64,000 nt of DNA from Flavobacterium luteum. GTDB lineage: Bacteria > Bacteroidota > Bacteroidia > Flavobacteriales > Flavobacteriaceae. The stretch spans positions 496,001 through 560,000 of the forward strand of contig NZ_WAEM01000002.1 of NCBI RefSeq assembly GCF_008806775.1. The letters are read 5' to 3'. A model generated the notes under the pieces. That model made no database searches, was not told the DNA's origin, and was given only the letters and a program-made list of their open reading frames with translations. Within the stretch, counting starts at the first letter, position 1, and the number at the start of each line of letters is the position of its first letter. The position numbers and the translations under genes are program-made. Positions 17,305 to 25,727 of the stretch are shown here, piece after piece.

Positions 17305-18594
17305 TTAACGATTAGGACTAGGACGAGTATCGCGAATATACACAGTAAATTTGCGAGGGGTGTTAAAAATATTTTTTGTAATAATTATCGGGCGCGGAAT
17401 AAGAAGTGAAATAGGCAATAATATGAAAGAACTCGATGGATTTAGACAAATAGATAAATAATCTTGACATACAACTATTTCTTCATTATATATATTTAGA
17501 GCTGCTGCAGAACAAAGGAAAGCAACAGCAGGACCGGCACAACCTGCACAAAAAAATGTTGCTCCGCCAAATGCTGCGCCAGCTGTACCACATGCAATTA
17601 AACCCGCAAAATAATATGCAAATTTACGACTTTTACATGAACTATATCTTTCAACACAAGAGCGTACTCTTGAAAAGTAATTATTATTATTTAAATATTT
17701 TAGTGCCGAAGAAATAACCATATATTTTTCTGTATCTTTTAAATTTTTAATACCAAATTCATTATTAATTGCTACCAGATCATTGTTCATGTTTAATTCA
17801 AAGTAATAGGCTTGCTCAATACTTTGAAACCCTAAACTATTAGCTAACTCAAGTTTTTCAATTTCATTAAGATTCTCTTTTGATATTAAATAATCTATTT
17901 TTACTGTATCCTTTGAACTATTTAAAAATCCAACTATTATGTTTTTTATACTAATAAAATTTTGACTTTTAGATAAATTGAAAGCCATTTTTTTTAAATA
18001 AACATAATGAGAAAAGCGATTATCGATGTCTCCCATAATTACTGCAACTCCTAAAGTATTAGCATGATTTGTTAAAGTTGCTGTTACTGCTTTTGAAAGA
18101 AGATTTATGCTTTCTGAATTGCTATCTACCATCCCAAAAGGGTTACATCCAACAGTATTACAAACTTCAACGGCACATTGCCAAATGTCTTGATAAGATA
18201 GCCCACCTGTTGTATCACTCTCAATCAAATCCCCATTTTCATCAATTAACGTACTCGGAGTAAAGCTACTTAAAAAAATCTTTTCTGCATCAGTAGTGGC
18301 AATTAAATTTTTTGTTGTGGCAAACTGGGTTCCATAGGTCTTTAAAGGTTCGGCATAAGTAAGTATGCTGGCTTGCGCTGTGCTAGAGAGTGTGAGTTCG
18401 CCGTTTACAATCTTCTTTTTAAATTGGTCTATGGTTATGCCTTGTGGTAATTCGGCAGTAAGCACTGTGTTTAGGTTTGTTGCATATTCGTTCATCATGA
18501 TACGGTGGTCTTCATCGCTCATTAACCCCGTTTGCGCCATAGCAATAGTAGAGCATAGTAAGAATACAAAAAAGCTATATATTATTTTTTTCAT
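17305..18594 (-). CDS. Secreted protein with C-terminal Cys-rich hydrophobic, bacteriocin-like segment
   Basis: 429 residues with signal peptide MKKIIYSFFVFLLCSTIAMAQ. Residues 22-310 are polar and helical without a family I recognise. About residues 315-395 change character: CVERYSSCKSRKF, then a Gly/Ala/Cys-rich hydrophobic core (CGTAGAAFGGATFFCAGC, AVAFLCSAAALN) and CQDYLSIC, giving eight Cys within about 75 residues. That spacing recalls halocin C8-like peptide bacteriocins, which are released from the C-terminus of a larger precursor. A short Arg/Pro-rich tail follows. There is no T9SS sorting domain. A small two-helix membrane ORF lies 35 bp downstream and could confer immunity. Bacteriocin function is a hypothesis only. 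Confidence 0.6.
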   Translation of the reverse strand: MKKIIYSFFVFLLCSTIAMAQTGLMSDEDHRIMMNEYATNLNTVLTAELPQGITIDQFKKKIVNGELTLSSTAQASILTYAEPLKTYGTQFATTKNLIATTDAEKIFLSSFTPSTLIDENGDLIESDTTGGLSYQDIWQCAVEVCNTVGCNPFGMVDSNSESINLLSKAVTATLTNHANTLGVAVIMGDIDNRFSHYVYLKKMAFNLSKSQNFISIKNIIVGFLNSSKDTVKIDYLISKENLNEIEKLELANSLGFQSIEQAYYFELNMNNDLVAINNEFGIKNLKDTEKYMVISSALKYLNNNNYFSRVRSCVERYSSCKSRKFAYYFAGLIACGTAGAAFGGATFFCAGCAGPAVAFLCSAAALNIYNEEIVVCQDYLSICLNPSSSFILLPISLLIPRPIIITKNIFNTPRKFTVYIRDTRPSPNR

Positions 18595-18624
18595 GGGTAT
18601 CGTTATTTAAAATTAGTGGTGTTA

Positions 18625-20588
18625 TTATTTTTTTATCAATTGAAATGTTTTGCTCTCGTTACTGCTTGAGACTCTTGCCATATAGTACCCACTTGGAGCA
18701 TTTGATAAATCGATAGGGTTTGATGCTTTTGGTACTAGACTATCTTGATACATGGTTTGTCCTAAAAGGTTGTGTATTATAATTGTGTTGTACTCGCCGT
18801 TTGTACCCGTTAAATCAATAGTAAAAATTGCGGTACTTGGGTTAGGATAAACCGTAATTTTTTCTGTTAGCTGGCTTTGGGTTGATTCACCTTTTGCTTT
18901 TGATTTTGCTTTTCTTGCCGCACTTGTAGTAGTTACATTAATTGTAGCTGTTGCAGAATCGTTGTTTAACGGACAAGCTATAGATGTAATTTTGTAATCA
19001 ACACTATATGTTCCCGCTGGAGTATTTCTAGGTATAGTAATAGTTCCGTCAGGATTTATTGTTAGTGTAGCAGTTGGCGTTACAGCAAGTAGAGCAACGG
19101 TTGCATTTGTGCTTGTAACAACATCAGTAAAATTAATTTCATCATTAGTAAACACTGATGGGGTTTGTCCTCCTGTGTTTCCGTTTATAGCAGTATCAGT
19201 AAAATCTTCATCAAATGCGAGTATTGTTTTTGGTTTTAAAACCATAAAAGAAATCGTGATTGGGTTAGCACATTGCCCTGAGTTTGGCGTAAACGTATAA
19301 TCTTGTTCTCCTTCTGCAAGAGTATTAGGATTCCAAGTACCAGCTATTCCGTTTGATGAAGTTAATGGTAATTGATAGGTTACTGATCCGTTACCGATAA
19401 TCCCAACGTTTTCGAATATAGGCTCTTTACAAGATTCAAATAATTGCAAATCAATAATTTGAGAATTTATATGATTCATAGAAAAATCAACTTTTAAACT
19501 CGTGTTAGTATAAAAAGTTGAAGAAACATAAATAAGATTTTCATCACAAAAGTATTTTACTCTTCCGCCTTGATACATTATCTTCAATACACTTGTTGTT
19601 GTATAGGCTTTTATTATTCCGGATTTGTCCGTTCCATTTTCATACACATAAATGTTATTATCACTACGGGTGTATAATGCATTTTCTATTGTGGTATAAT
19701 TATAATCAGTATCAGCAACAGATAACCCAACAAATACTCCATTATTATTTTTAACTTTATAAGTTAAATATCCTCCATCTGAAAGGGTAAGACCACTGTT
19801 CAAGCTACCTGCATTACCCCAAGTAGATGATGCTGTTTTTGTAATAGTTGTTCCTGATACACTTACACCAATAGTATTTGCAAGAGTGTACGGTTTACTA
19901 TTGATAGTTGAAGCTGTGTCACAACTATCAGGAATTCCGTTTTGATTAGCATCTTGGCTATTATTTCCTACACATTGATCCTCTGAATCGCAAACGCCAT
20001 CTCCATCGGCATCAGCAGTACAACATTTAAAAATTTGCAAATCTATAATTTGAGAATCTTTATCATTCATAGAAAAATCAACTACTAATTGAGATGAAGT
20101 TAAACTAGAAACCCTTTGATAGAGGAAGTTTCCATTACAATAATACTTTACTTTATTGTCTTCAATTAAAATTTTAAAGACGCTACTGGAGTTGTAAGTG
20201 ATGTTAGTAGCTAGTTTGTTAACTCCATTTTCATAGATGTAAATCTTATTATCAAATCTGGTATATAAACCATTTTCTATTGTTGAGAGATTAAATCTCT
20301 GTCTGAAACTGATAAGCCTACAACAACTCCTTTACCAGGTAAAACCTTATATGTTATATAATGTCCTTCTGAAAGTATTAAATTAGTAGAACCACCTGCA
20401 TTCTTCCAACCTAATTCTGAAGTTTTTGTTAGTGTTGTTCCTGATTGGCTCGCTCCAACAAGGTTTACTAGTGCATATTGCTTGCTAGTTGGAGTACAAG
20501 ATTGAGCGTAAATTGAATTGATAGTTAATAATGATAGTACTGTGCACAAAAAATGTACTACTATTTGTTTAGTTGGTTTAATTTTCAT
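18625..20588 (-). pseudogene. T9SS protein with duplicated 150-residue domain and TSP3 repeat, frameshifted
   Basis: Signal peptide (MKIKPTKQIVVHFLCTVLSL to IYAQ) and the first domain are encoded from 20588 until a stop at 20277-20279. The remaining frame continues to 18625. One extra T near 20288-20296 restores SDRDFNLSTIENGLYTRFDN, which matches the second domain (ADTDYNYTTIENALYTRSDN). The repaired product is 654 residues: domain 1, a thrombospondin type 3-like calcium-binding stretch (DADGDGVCDSEDQCVGN), domain 2, beta-rich regions and a T9SS domain (VYPNPSTAIFTIDLTG to FQLIKK). The two domains are internal duplicates with a lectin-like beta pattern. Whether the shift is real or a sequencing error is undecided. 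Its 3' end lies 30 bp before the Cys-rich gene. Confidence 0.8.
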
Positions 20589-20659
20589 GTTTAATTGCGT
20601 TGAGTGTAGAACTGGTTAATCATTAATCAAACTTATGTTAAGTGCTAAAAACAAGACGA

Positions 20660-20698
20660 GTACAAAATCGTTTTTTTAGGGGTACGAATTCGTTTTTT
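20660..20698. promoter_or_regulatory. 22-bp-spaced direct repeat, candidate operator
   Basis: GTACAAAATCGTTTTTT (20660-20676) and GTACGAATTCGTTTTTT (20682-20698) match at 15 of 17 positions and are spaced 22 bp, about two helical turns. They lie 72-110 bp upstream of the minus-strand start at 20588. Paired sites with this geometry are typical of dimeric activators such as LytTR regulators; the binding protein is unknown. The rest of 20589-20867 holds nothing else I can support. Confidence 0.4.
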
Positions 20699-20867
20699 AT
20701 CATAATACAAATTCTAAAAATTTGAAGAGGAATAGCACTTATTGCACATTTAGTACATTTTCCTTTCAGGTTTTAAAAACTTTAACCAGAGATTTGCAAA
20801 TTTTTTCAAAGTTTATATTAAATCTGTGACACGAGCTTTCGACTGGCGAAGCAATATCAAATAGTAC

Positions 20868-21151
20868 ATGAACATCTCTCCATCAACTTATTCCAGAATG
20901 AAAAAAAAGGAAACAGCCACTTGGACTTCAATGATTGATAAAATATGGACTATATATAAAAAATTGAACCTGAATAATTATTGCTTTCAGAAGAGAAATA
21001 TGTTCTCATTAGTAGTAAACAAAAAGGAGGTTCAACAAGTAGTATTGTAATTAATAACCTTTTTGAAGAAGCTATCGAACTGTATGAAAGAATGATTGTT
21101 GAGAAAGATAAAAAAATTGCAGATTTGGAGAAAAAAGTGAAAGTGGTTTAA
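20868..21151 (+). pseudogene. Decayed helix-turn-helix (XRE-like) regulator
   Basis: Remnant of a short HTH protein. MNISPSTYSRMKKKETATW (20868 on) matches the recognition-helix region of XRE regulators, with a TAG just upstream at 20862. Near 20970 the frame shifts: the next frame, after a TAA, reads LLLSEEKYVLISSKQKGG, then VINNLFEEAIELYERMI and a coiled-coil tail DKKIADLEKKVKVV ending at 21151. The combination of HTH, IYK.E-E.LLLSEE linker and C-terminal coiled coil is a form I recall from flavobacterial regulators. It has at least three lesions (missing N-terminus, stop, frameshift), so it is a true relic. Confidence 0.65.
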
Positions 21152-21235
21152 GATGAACTCGCTGTAACAAATTCAACGCTCTGAAAAATCACGTGCCTTT
21201 GTGTATTTATAGAATTACCCTTGAATAATTTAGTA

Positions 21236-22270
21236 TTAGCAATACATTCCTTTAATTTTATCCACAATAACCTGCGCTAATTTCTCATGGCTTTCGAATG
21301 TCCAGCCTGCGATGTGTGGAGTGAGAATAACATTATTTGCATTAATTAAATATTGAAAAGCTTCAGGGAGATCCCTCTGCTGCGCTCGGGATGACAAAAA
21401 GAGGCTTTCAAACGAAAGTTCTTCATATTCTAAAACATCTAAACCTGCTCCTAAAATTTTTTTGCATTGTAATGCAGCAACTAAATCAGCAGTCACTACA
21501 TTTTTCCCACGTGATGTATTTATAAGCCAAAACGGTTTTGCAAAAGCATTGATGAAAGCAGTATTTACCATTTTATCGGTTTCGGGTGTCCAAGGAATAT
21601 GAAGACTTAGCACATCTGCTTTTTCTTGTAATTCTTTCAGAGAAACTTGTTTGGCATTAGCATCGCCAACATGTTCTAGAATGTCATAACACAAAACTTC
21701 AACATCAAAACCTCGGAGTTTTTTTGCAAATGCTTTTCCCATGTTGCCATAACCAATGATTCCAACTGTTTTTCCATCGAGTTCATGTCCGCGGTTACTT
21801 TCGCGGTTCCAATGCCCTGACTTGATTTCGCTATGGGCTTGATTCAAATGATTAAAAAGGGACAATAGCATTGCTAATGTATGCTCGCCAACGGCATTGC
21901 TATTGCCCTCTGGTGCGGCAATGAGTTGAATGTTTTTACTTGTGGCATAATCGCAATCGATACTTTCTAAACCCGCACCTACTCTAGCTATAAATTGCAA
22001 ATTAGTAGCTTTATCTAAAAATGTTTTATCAATTTTAAATCGACTCCGAATAACAATTCCTTGATAATCTTGAATTTTGGCTTCGATTACTTCTTTAGAG
22101 GAAGTGAAATCATCATGATTCACAAATCCAGCCTCTTGCAATTGCTGCCAAAGTAAAGGATGATTGCTGTCGATGTGGAGGATTTTTATTTCGGGTGTTG
22201 GGTGTTGGGTACTGGGTGTTGGCATGAATTCATTGGGATTTAATGTTTTGCAAATACATAAATTTGACAC
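21236..22270 (-). CDS. D-isomer 2-hydroxyacid dehydrogenase (SerA-like) with repeat-derived insert
   Basis: 344 residues, a cytoplasmic NAD-dependent dehydrogenase resembling D-3-phosphoglycerate dehydrogenase without the ACT domain. The NAD fold shows VGIIGYGNMGKAFAKKL; catalytic residues are Arg in INTSRGKNVV, Glu in LDVLEYEELS and His in TPHIAGWTFES. Between LSFESLF and PEAFQYL lies LSSRAQQRDL, the in-frame translation of a dispersed DNA repeat (21367-21404). The N-terminus MPTPSTQHPTPEIK is encoded by a G-rich heptamer repeat (22193-22222), after which the conserved ILHIDSNHPLL begins. The start is therefore uncertain: 22270 or 22225. Whether the enzyme tolerates the insert is unknown; it sits on the surface-loop side before the last NAD-domain helix. 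Confidence 0.8.
   Translation of the reverse strand: MSNLCICKTLNPNEFMPTPSTQHPTPEIKILHIDSNHPLLWQQLQEAGFVNHDDFTSSKEVIEAKIQDYQGIVIRSRFKIDKTFLDKATNLQFIARVGAGLESIDCDYATSKNIQLIAAPEGNSNAVGEHTLAMLLSLFNHLNQAHSEIKSGHWNRESNRGHELDGKTVGIIGYGNMGKAFAKKLRGFDVEVLCYDILEHVGDANAKQVSLKELQEKADVLSLHIPWTPETDKMVNTAFINAFAKPFWLINTSRGKNVVTADLVAALQCKKILGAGLDVLEYEELSFESLFLSSRAQQRDLPEAFQYLINANNVILTPHIAGWTFESHEKLAQVIVDKIKGMYC
21367..21404 (-). repeat. Dispersed GTCATCCCGAGCGCAGC-type repeat inside a gene
   Basis: On the minus strand this reads TTTTGTCATCCCGAGCGCAG followed by CAGAGGGATCTC. I recognise it as a short repeat frequent in Bacteroidota intergenic regions. Here it lies in frame within the 2-hydroxyacid dehydrogenase and adds about ten residues (SSRAQQRDL). 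Its GC content exceeds that of the host gene. Confidence 0.65.
22193..22222. repeat. G-rich heptamer repeat (GGGTGTT)n
   Basis: Units GGGTGTT, GGGTGTT, GGGTACT and GGGTGTT run from 22193 to 22220, followed by GG. It lies at the 5' end of the dehydrogenase gene and encodes TPSTQHPTP on the minus strand. Heptamer copy-number change would shift the frame, since 7 is not a multiple of 3. Confidence 0.75.
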
Positions 22271-22279
22271 GGAATTGCA

Positions 22280-22369
22280 TTAGGGATGGCAGTGGAGCTC
22301 TTTTTTGAGGCGATTTTTTTCGCCTCAAAAAAAGCGGGAACGTACAGCCCGACCGAAGGGAATGCCCAA
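22280..22369 (+). repeat. Hairpin-containing dispersed intergenic element
   Basis: TTAGGGATGGCAGTGGAGC, then a strong hairpin (TTTTTTGAGGCG 22301-22312 / CGCCTCAAAAAA 22321-22332), then GCGGGAACGTACAGCCCGAC and GGGAATGCCC. The AGGGATGGCAGTGG ... AGCCCGACC layout is one I recall recurring between genes of flavobacteria. The hairpin could also end transcription in either direction. Confidence 0.6.
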
Positions 22370-22370
22370 A

Positions 22371-23147
22371 TTATCCTTTGATTTTCTTTAAGGCGGCTTT
22401 AATTCCGCGAACTAAAGAAGAGCTGAATCCGTGAGTTTCCATTTCGCTCAAACCTGCAATAGTACAACCCTGCGGCGTGGTAACTCGGTCTATTAATTGT
22501 TCTGGATGTATGTTTTCTTCCATAATCATTTCAGCAGCACCTTTTACGGTTTGAGCAGAAATGGCTAAGGCGGTTTGCCAGTCAAATCCTATTTCGATTC
22601 CGGCTTGCATAGAAGCACGTATGTAACGTAAGGCAAAAGCCGTTCCGCTTGCTGCCAAAACCGTGGCTGCATCCATTAATTTTTCGTCAATGATAGGTGC
22701 TGTACCTAAATCTTGAAAAAGAGCGACTACATTTTGGGCTTTTTCTTTATGCTGCTCGTTAAACGCTATACAAGTGGCTGAGGCGCCGAATTGTGAAGCA
22801 ATATTAGGCATGATTCGAATAGCACTATTTGAATTGCCTATCTTTTTCTGTAAATTTTCGATGGAAACGCCACTTACAGCGGAAGCTATAACTTTATTGG
22901 AAATTACAGGTAAAATTTCGTTTAAAACGGTATCTATTTGATATGGTTTTATGGTAAGAATAATAATATCCGCTTCTTGAATTCCGTGTTTATTGTCTGT
23001 AGAGACGGTAACACCCAATTGTTCTAAATGTAAAATACTTGTAGTGTTTCTTCTGGTTATAGTTACTTGATTGCCTTTAGAATATTTTGCAATTCCAATG
23101 GCTATGGCAACTCCAAGATTTCCTCCTCCTATAATATGTACGTTCAT
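22371..23147 (-). CDS. proC: Pyrroline-5-carboxylate reductase
   Basis: 258 residues, near the family length. It catalyses the last step of proline synthesis, NAD(P)H reduction of pyrroline-5-carboxylate. The N-terminal Rossmann motif is VHIIGGGNLGVAIAIG; the family core follows as ILTIKPYQID, VSGVSIENLQKK, IRIMPNIASQFGASATC and AASGTAFALRYI. The C-terminal dimerisation helices include HPEQLIDRVTTPQGCTIAGL, the ProC signature. It starts 10 bp after the mgtE stop, so it belongs to the leftward housekeeping cluster. Confidence 0.95.
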   Translation of the reverse strand: MNVHIIGGGNLGVAIAIGIAKYSKGNQVTITRRNTTSILHLEQLGVTVSTDNKHGIQEADIIILTIKPYQIDTVLNEILPVISNKVIASAVSGVSIENLQKKIGNSNSAIRIMPNIASQFGASATCIAFNEQHKEKAQNVVALFQDLGTAPIIDEKLMDAATVLAASGTAFALRYIRASMQAGIEIGFDWQTALAISAQTVKGAAEMIMEENIHPEQLIDRVTTPQGCTIAGLSEMETHGFSSSLVRGIKAALKKIKG

Positions 23148-23157
23148 GTTTAAAAAT

Positions 23158-24510
23158 TTAAAATCCTAAAATTAATTTGGCAATCGAAAAATAAATTAAA
23201 ATTCCACAAATATCATTGCTGGTTGTAATAAATGGTCCCGTAGCTAACGCCGGATCGATTCCGAATTTATCGAGCAATAATGGAATAAATGTTCCTATGA
23301 GTGAAGCAATAATAATTACTGAAACCAATGCTATGGTTACTATAATTCCAATAATAATTTCAACATTTAATAGAAAATGACTTCCTAAAAACAATATAAT
23401 GGCCAGAATTAATCCGTTCAAAAGACTTAGCGAAACTTCCTTTATTAATCGATTAAACAAGGAACCACTCAAAGTATCGTTTGCCAAACCTTGAACAATA
23501 ATTGCTGACGATTGTACGCCAACATTACCTGCCATCGCGGCTATAAGTGGTGTAAAAAAGAATAATTTTCCGTGTTCTAGCATGGCGCCTTCGAACAATC
23601 CTAAAACCTTAACAGTAATAAAACCGCCTAGTAAAGCTAAAACCAACCAGGGTAATCGGGCTCTAGTTAATTCAAAAATACTATCATCGGCTTCTACGTC
23701 TTGAGAAATACCCGCCGCCAATTGATAATCTTTATCGGCTTCGTCTTTTATTACATCTACGATATCATCAATAGTAATTCTACCAACTAGTCTTCCTAAT
23801 TCATCAATAACCGGAATGGCTTCTAAATCGTATTTTTGCATGATACGTGCCACTTCTACATCTTCGGTATCTACTTTAACCGAATTTAATTTTCGGATAT
23901 AAACTTCGCTAATTGGAGTTTTGGTAGAAGTTGTCAATAAATCTTTTAATGACAAACGTCCTTTAAGCCTATCTTCGTCATCAACCACATAAATAGAATG
24001 TACTCTAGAAATGTTTTCAGCCTGAATACGCATTTCTTTTACACAGGTTAATACATTCCAGTTTTCGTTGACTTTTACCAGTTCTTTATGCATGATTCCT
24101 CCTGCAGTATCTTCATCATATCGAAGTAATTCAACGATGTCCTTGGCATGTTCTACATCTTGAAGTTCAGAAATTACTTCTTCCTTTCTGTCTTTTGAAA
24201 GTTCGGCAATAATATCGGCAGCATCATTGGTTTCTAGCTCATCGAGCTCTTCTGCAATTTCTTTTGGCGATAGTCGGCTTAATATATTTTCCCGTAAATC
24301 GTCTTCTAATTCCAGAAGGATTTCGGCTGTTTTTTCGCTATCTAATACTTTAAAAATATAGGTTGCTTCGTCAAAATCAAGTTCGTCAAGGATTTCGGCA
24401 ATATCAGCATGATGCAAATCATTCAATAAGATTTCCAATTGTTGGTCGTCTTTATTTTGAATGAGTTGCTCTAATTGTTGAATTAGTTCTTTGCTGATTT
24501 TAAACTCCAT
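23158..24510 (-). CDS. mgtE: Magnesium transporter MgtE
   Basis: 450 residues with complete MgtE architecture: N-terminal helical superhelix domain (about 1-130, with [15 protein letters not shown] and [15 protein letters not shown]), two CBS domains (about 135-255, including [20 protein letters not shown]), a plug helix and five membrane helices (about 275-450). The conserved pore segments are [20 protein letters not shown] and [18 protein letters not shown]. It imports Mg2+ and is gated by Mg2+ binding to the cytoplasmic domains. Its start overlaps the rsmA end by 11 bp, so the two are translationally coupled. Confidence 0.95.
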   Translation of the reverse strand: MEFKISKELIQQLEQLIQNKDDQQLEILLNDLHHADIAEILDELDFDEATYIFKVLDSEKTAEILLELEDDLRENILSRLSPKEIAEELDELETNDAADIIAELSKDRKEEVISELQDVEHAKDIVELLRYDEDTAGGIMHKELVKVNENWNVLTCVKEMRIQAENISRVHSIYVVDDEDRLKGRLSLKDLLTTSTKTPISEVYIRKLNSVKVDTEDVEVARIMQKYDLEAIPVIDELGRLVGRITIDDIVDVIKDEADKDYQLAAGISQDVEADDSIFELTRARLPWLVLALLGGFITVKVLGLFEGAMLEHGKLFFFTPLIAAMAGNVGVQSSAIIVQGLANDTLSGSLFNRLIKEVSLSLLNGLILAIILFLGSHFLLNVEIIIGIIVTIALVSVIIIASLIGTFIPLLLDKFGIDPALATGPFITTSNDICGILIYFSIAKLILGF

Positions 24511-25285
24511 CGGCTTCTATTTTTTGTGTCAATCCTATAAATTGTTCAACAGACAATTGTTCTGGTCTAAGGTCAAAGATACTATCTTCTCTTAAATTAT
24601 CAGATAAATTTAATGTTTTTAAACTGTTACGCAATGTTTTTCTTCTTTGTTGAAAAGCGGTTTTAACGACAGTAAAAAATAATTTTTCGCCACAAGGCAA
24701 ACTGTAATTTTCTTTTCTGCGCAAACGCAATACACCCGATTTTACTTTTGGTGGCGGAATAAATACATTTTCATCTACCGTGAATAAATACTCTGCATCG
24801 TAAAATGCTTGCGCCAAAACTGATAGAATTCCGTAGGCTTTGCTTCCTTTTTTCTCGCAAATTCTTTGGGCTACTTCTTTTTGAAACATGCCTGCAAATT
24901 CTGGAATTTGGTTGCGATATTCTAATGCTCGAAAAACAATTTGAGTAGAAATATTATACGGGAAATTTCCAATAATGGCGAATTGCTTGCCTTCAAAAAT
25001 TTCGTTGATATTGTATTTCAAAAAATCTTTAGAGATGATTTTGTCTTTCAATTTGGGATAATTCTCCTCTAAATAGGTAACCGACTCGGTATCAATTTCG
25101 ATAACATAAGTATTGATTGGCTTGTCTATTAAATACTTGGTAAGCACACCCATTCCTGGTCCAATTTCTAAAACAGCATCATAGCCTTCAAGATTTAAAG
25201 TATCAGCAATATCTTTAGCTATACTTTCATCTTTAAGAAAATGTTGTCCGAGATGTTTTTTGGCTTTTACTTTTTCCATTGTCAT
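24500..25285 (-). CDS. rsmA: 16S rRNA (adenine1518-N6/adenine1519-N6)-dimethyltransferase RsmA
   Basis: 261 residues. It dimethylates two adenines in the loop of helix 45 during 30S maturation (KsgA). Motifs: [11 protein letters not shown] at the N-terminus, [15 protein letters not shown] (SAM binding), YVIEIDTES, and [10 protein letters not shown] (catalytic N-x-P-Y variant of the family). The C-terminal helical domain has [17 protein letters not shown] and [13 protein letters not shown]. The ATG at 25279 ([11 protein letters not shown]) is an alternative start. It overlaps mgtE by 11 bp. Confidence 0.95.
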   Translation of the reverse strand: MTMEKVKAKKHLGQHFLKDESIAKDIADTLNLEGYDAVLEIGPGMGVLTKYLIDKPINTYVIEIDTESVTYLEENYPKLKDKIISKDFLKYNINEIFEGKQFAIIGNFPYNISTQIVFRALEYRNQIPEFAGMFQKEVAQRICEKKGSKAYGILSVLAQAFYDAEYLFTVDENVFIPPPKVKSGVLRLRRKENYSLPCGEKLFFTVVKTAFQQRRKTLRNSLKTLNLSDNLREDSIFDLRPEQLSVEQFIGLTQKIEADGV

Positions 25286-25353
25286 TGGGAGGTACGAGTT
25301 AATCTCGCTTTATTTTGTAAATTATCTTGCCTCAACGGCATATTTGGAAATTC

Positions 25354-25686
25354 TTATTGAGCGCTCACCAAAGAATAATGTTCACTTACATATTCTAGTT
25401 CTGTTCTGAAAGAAAGTGCTTTATCAGCAAATAATTTCATCGCTTCTTCGCGCAATCTTGGCGCATCCTCCTTATAATATTTTTGTAACAACTCTTTGCT
25501 TTTTGTAGAATACTGAACGGCATAAGTCATCCCTCCCATTTCCTCTTCGATTAGAACGCGAACCATTCGAGCTGAAGTAAACTTACCAGTTGCTAAAACC
25601 TCTGGAATATGCTTTTCCTGCATCCAAGTTAACCATTGGTCGTGAACGCTTTCGTGTATATTAGTGGTTACATTATATATTATCAT
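25354..25686 (-). CDS. DUF4286 family protein
   Basis: 110 residues, a small soluble alpha/beta protein of the DUF4286 type: IIYNVTTNIHESVHDQWLTW at the N-terminus, HIPEVLATGKF in the middle and YSTKSKELLQKYY followed by a basic/acidic helix. Members form a ferredoxin-like dimeric fold and have no assigned function. It lies between rsmA and a TPR gene in a leftward cluster, an arrangement I recall from flavobacteria. Confidence 0.85.
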   Translation of the reverse strand: MIIYNVTTNIHESVHDQWLTWMQEKHIPEVLATGKFTSARMVRVLIEEEMGGMTYAVQYSTKSKELLQKYYKEDAPRLREEAMKLFADKALSFRTELEYVSEHYSLVSAQ

Positions 25687-25727
25687 GTTGATTCGGTTTC
25701 GAATTATAAAATTTGTGTTCTATATTT

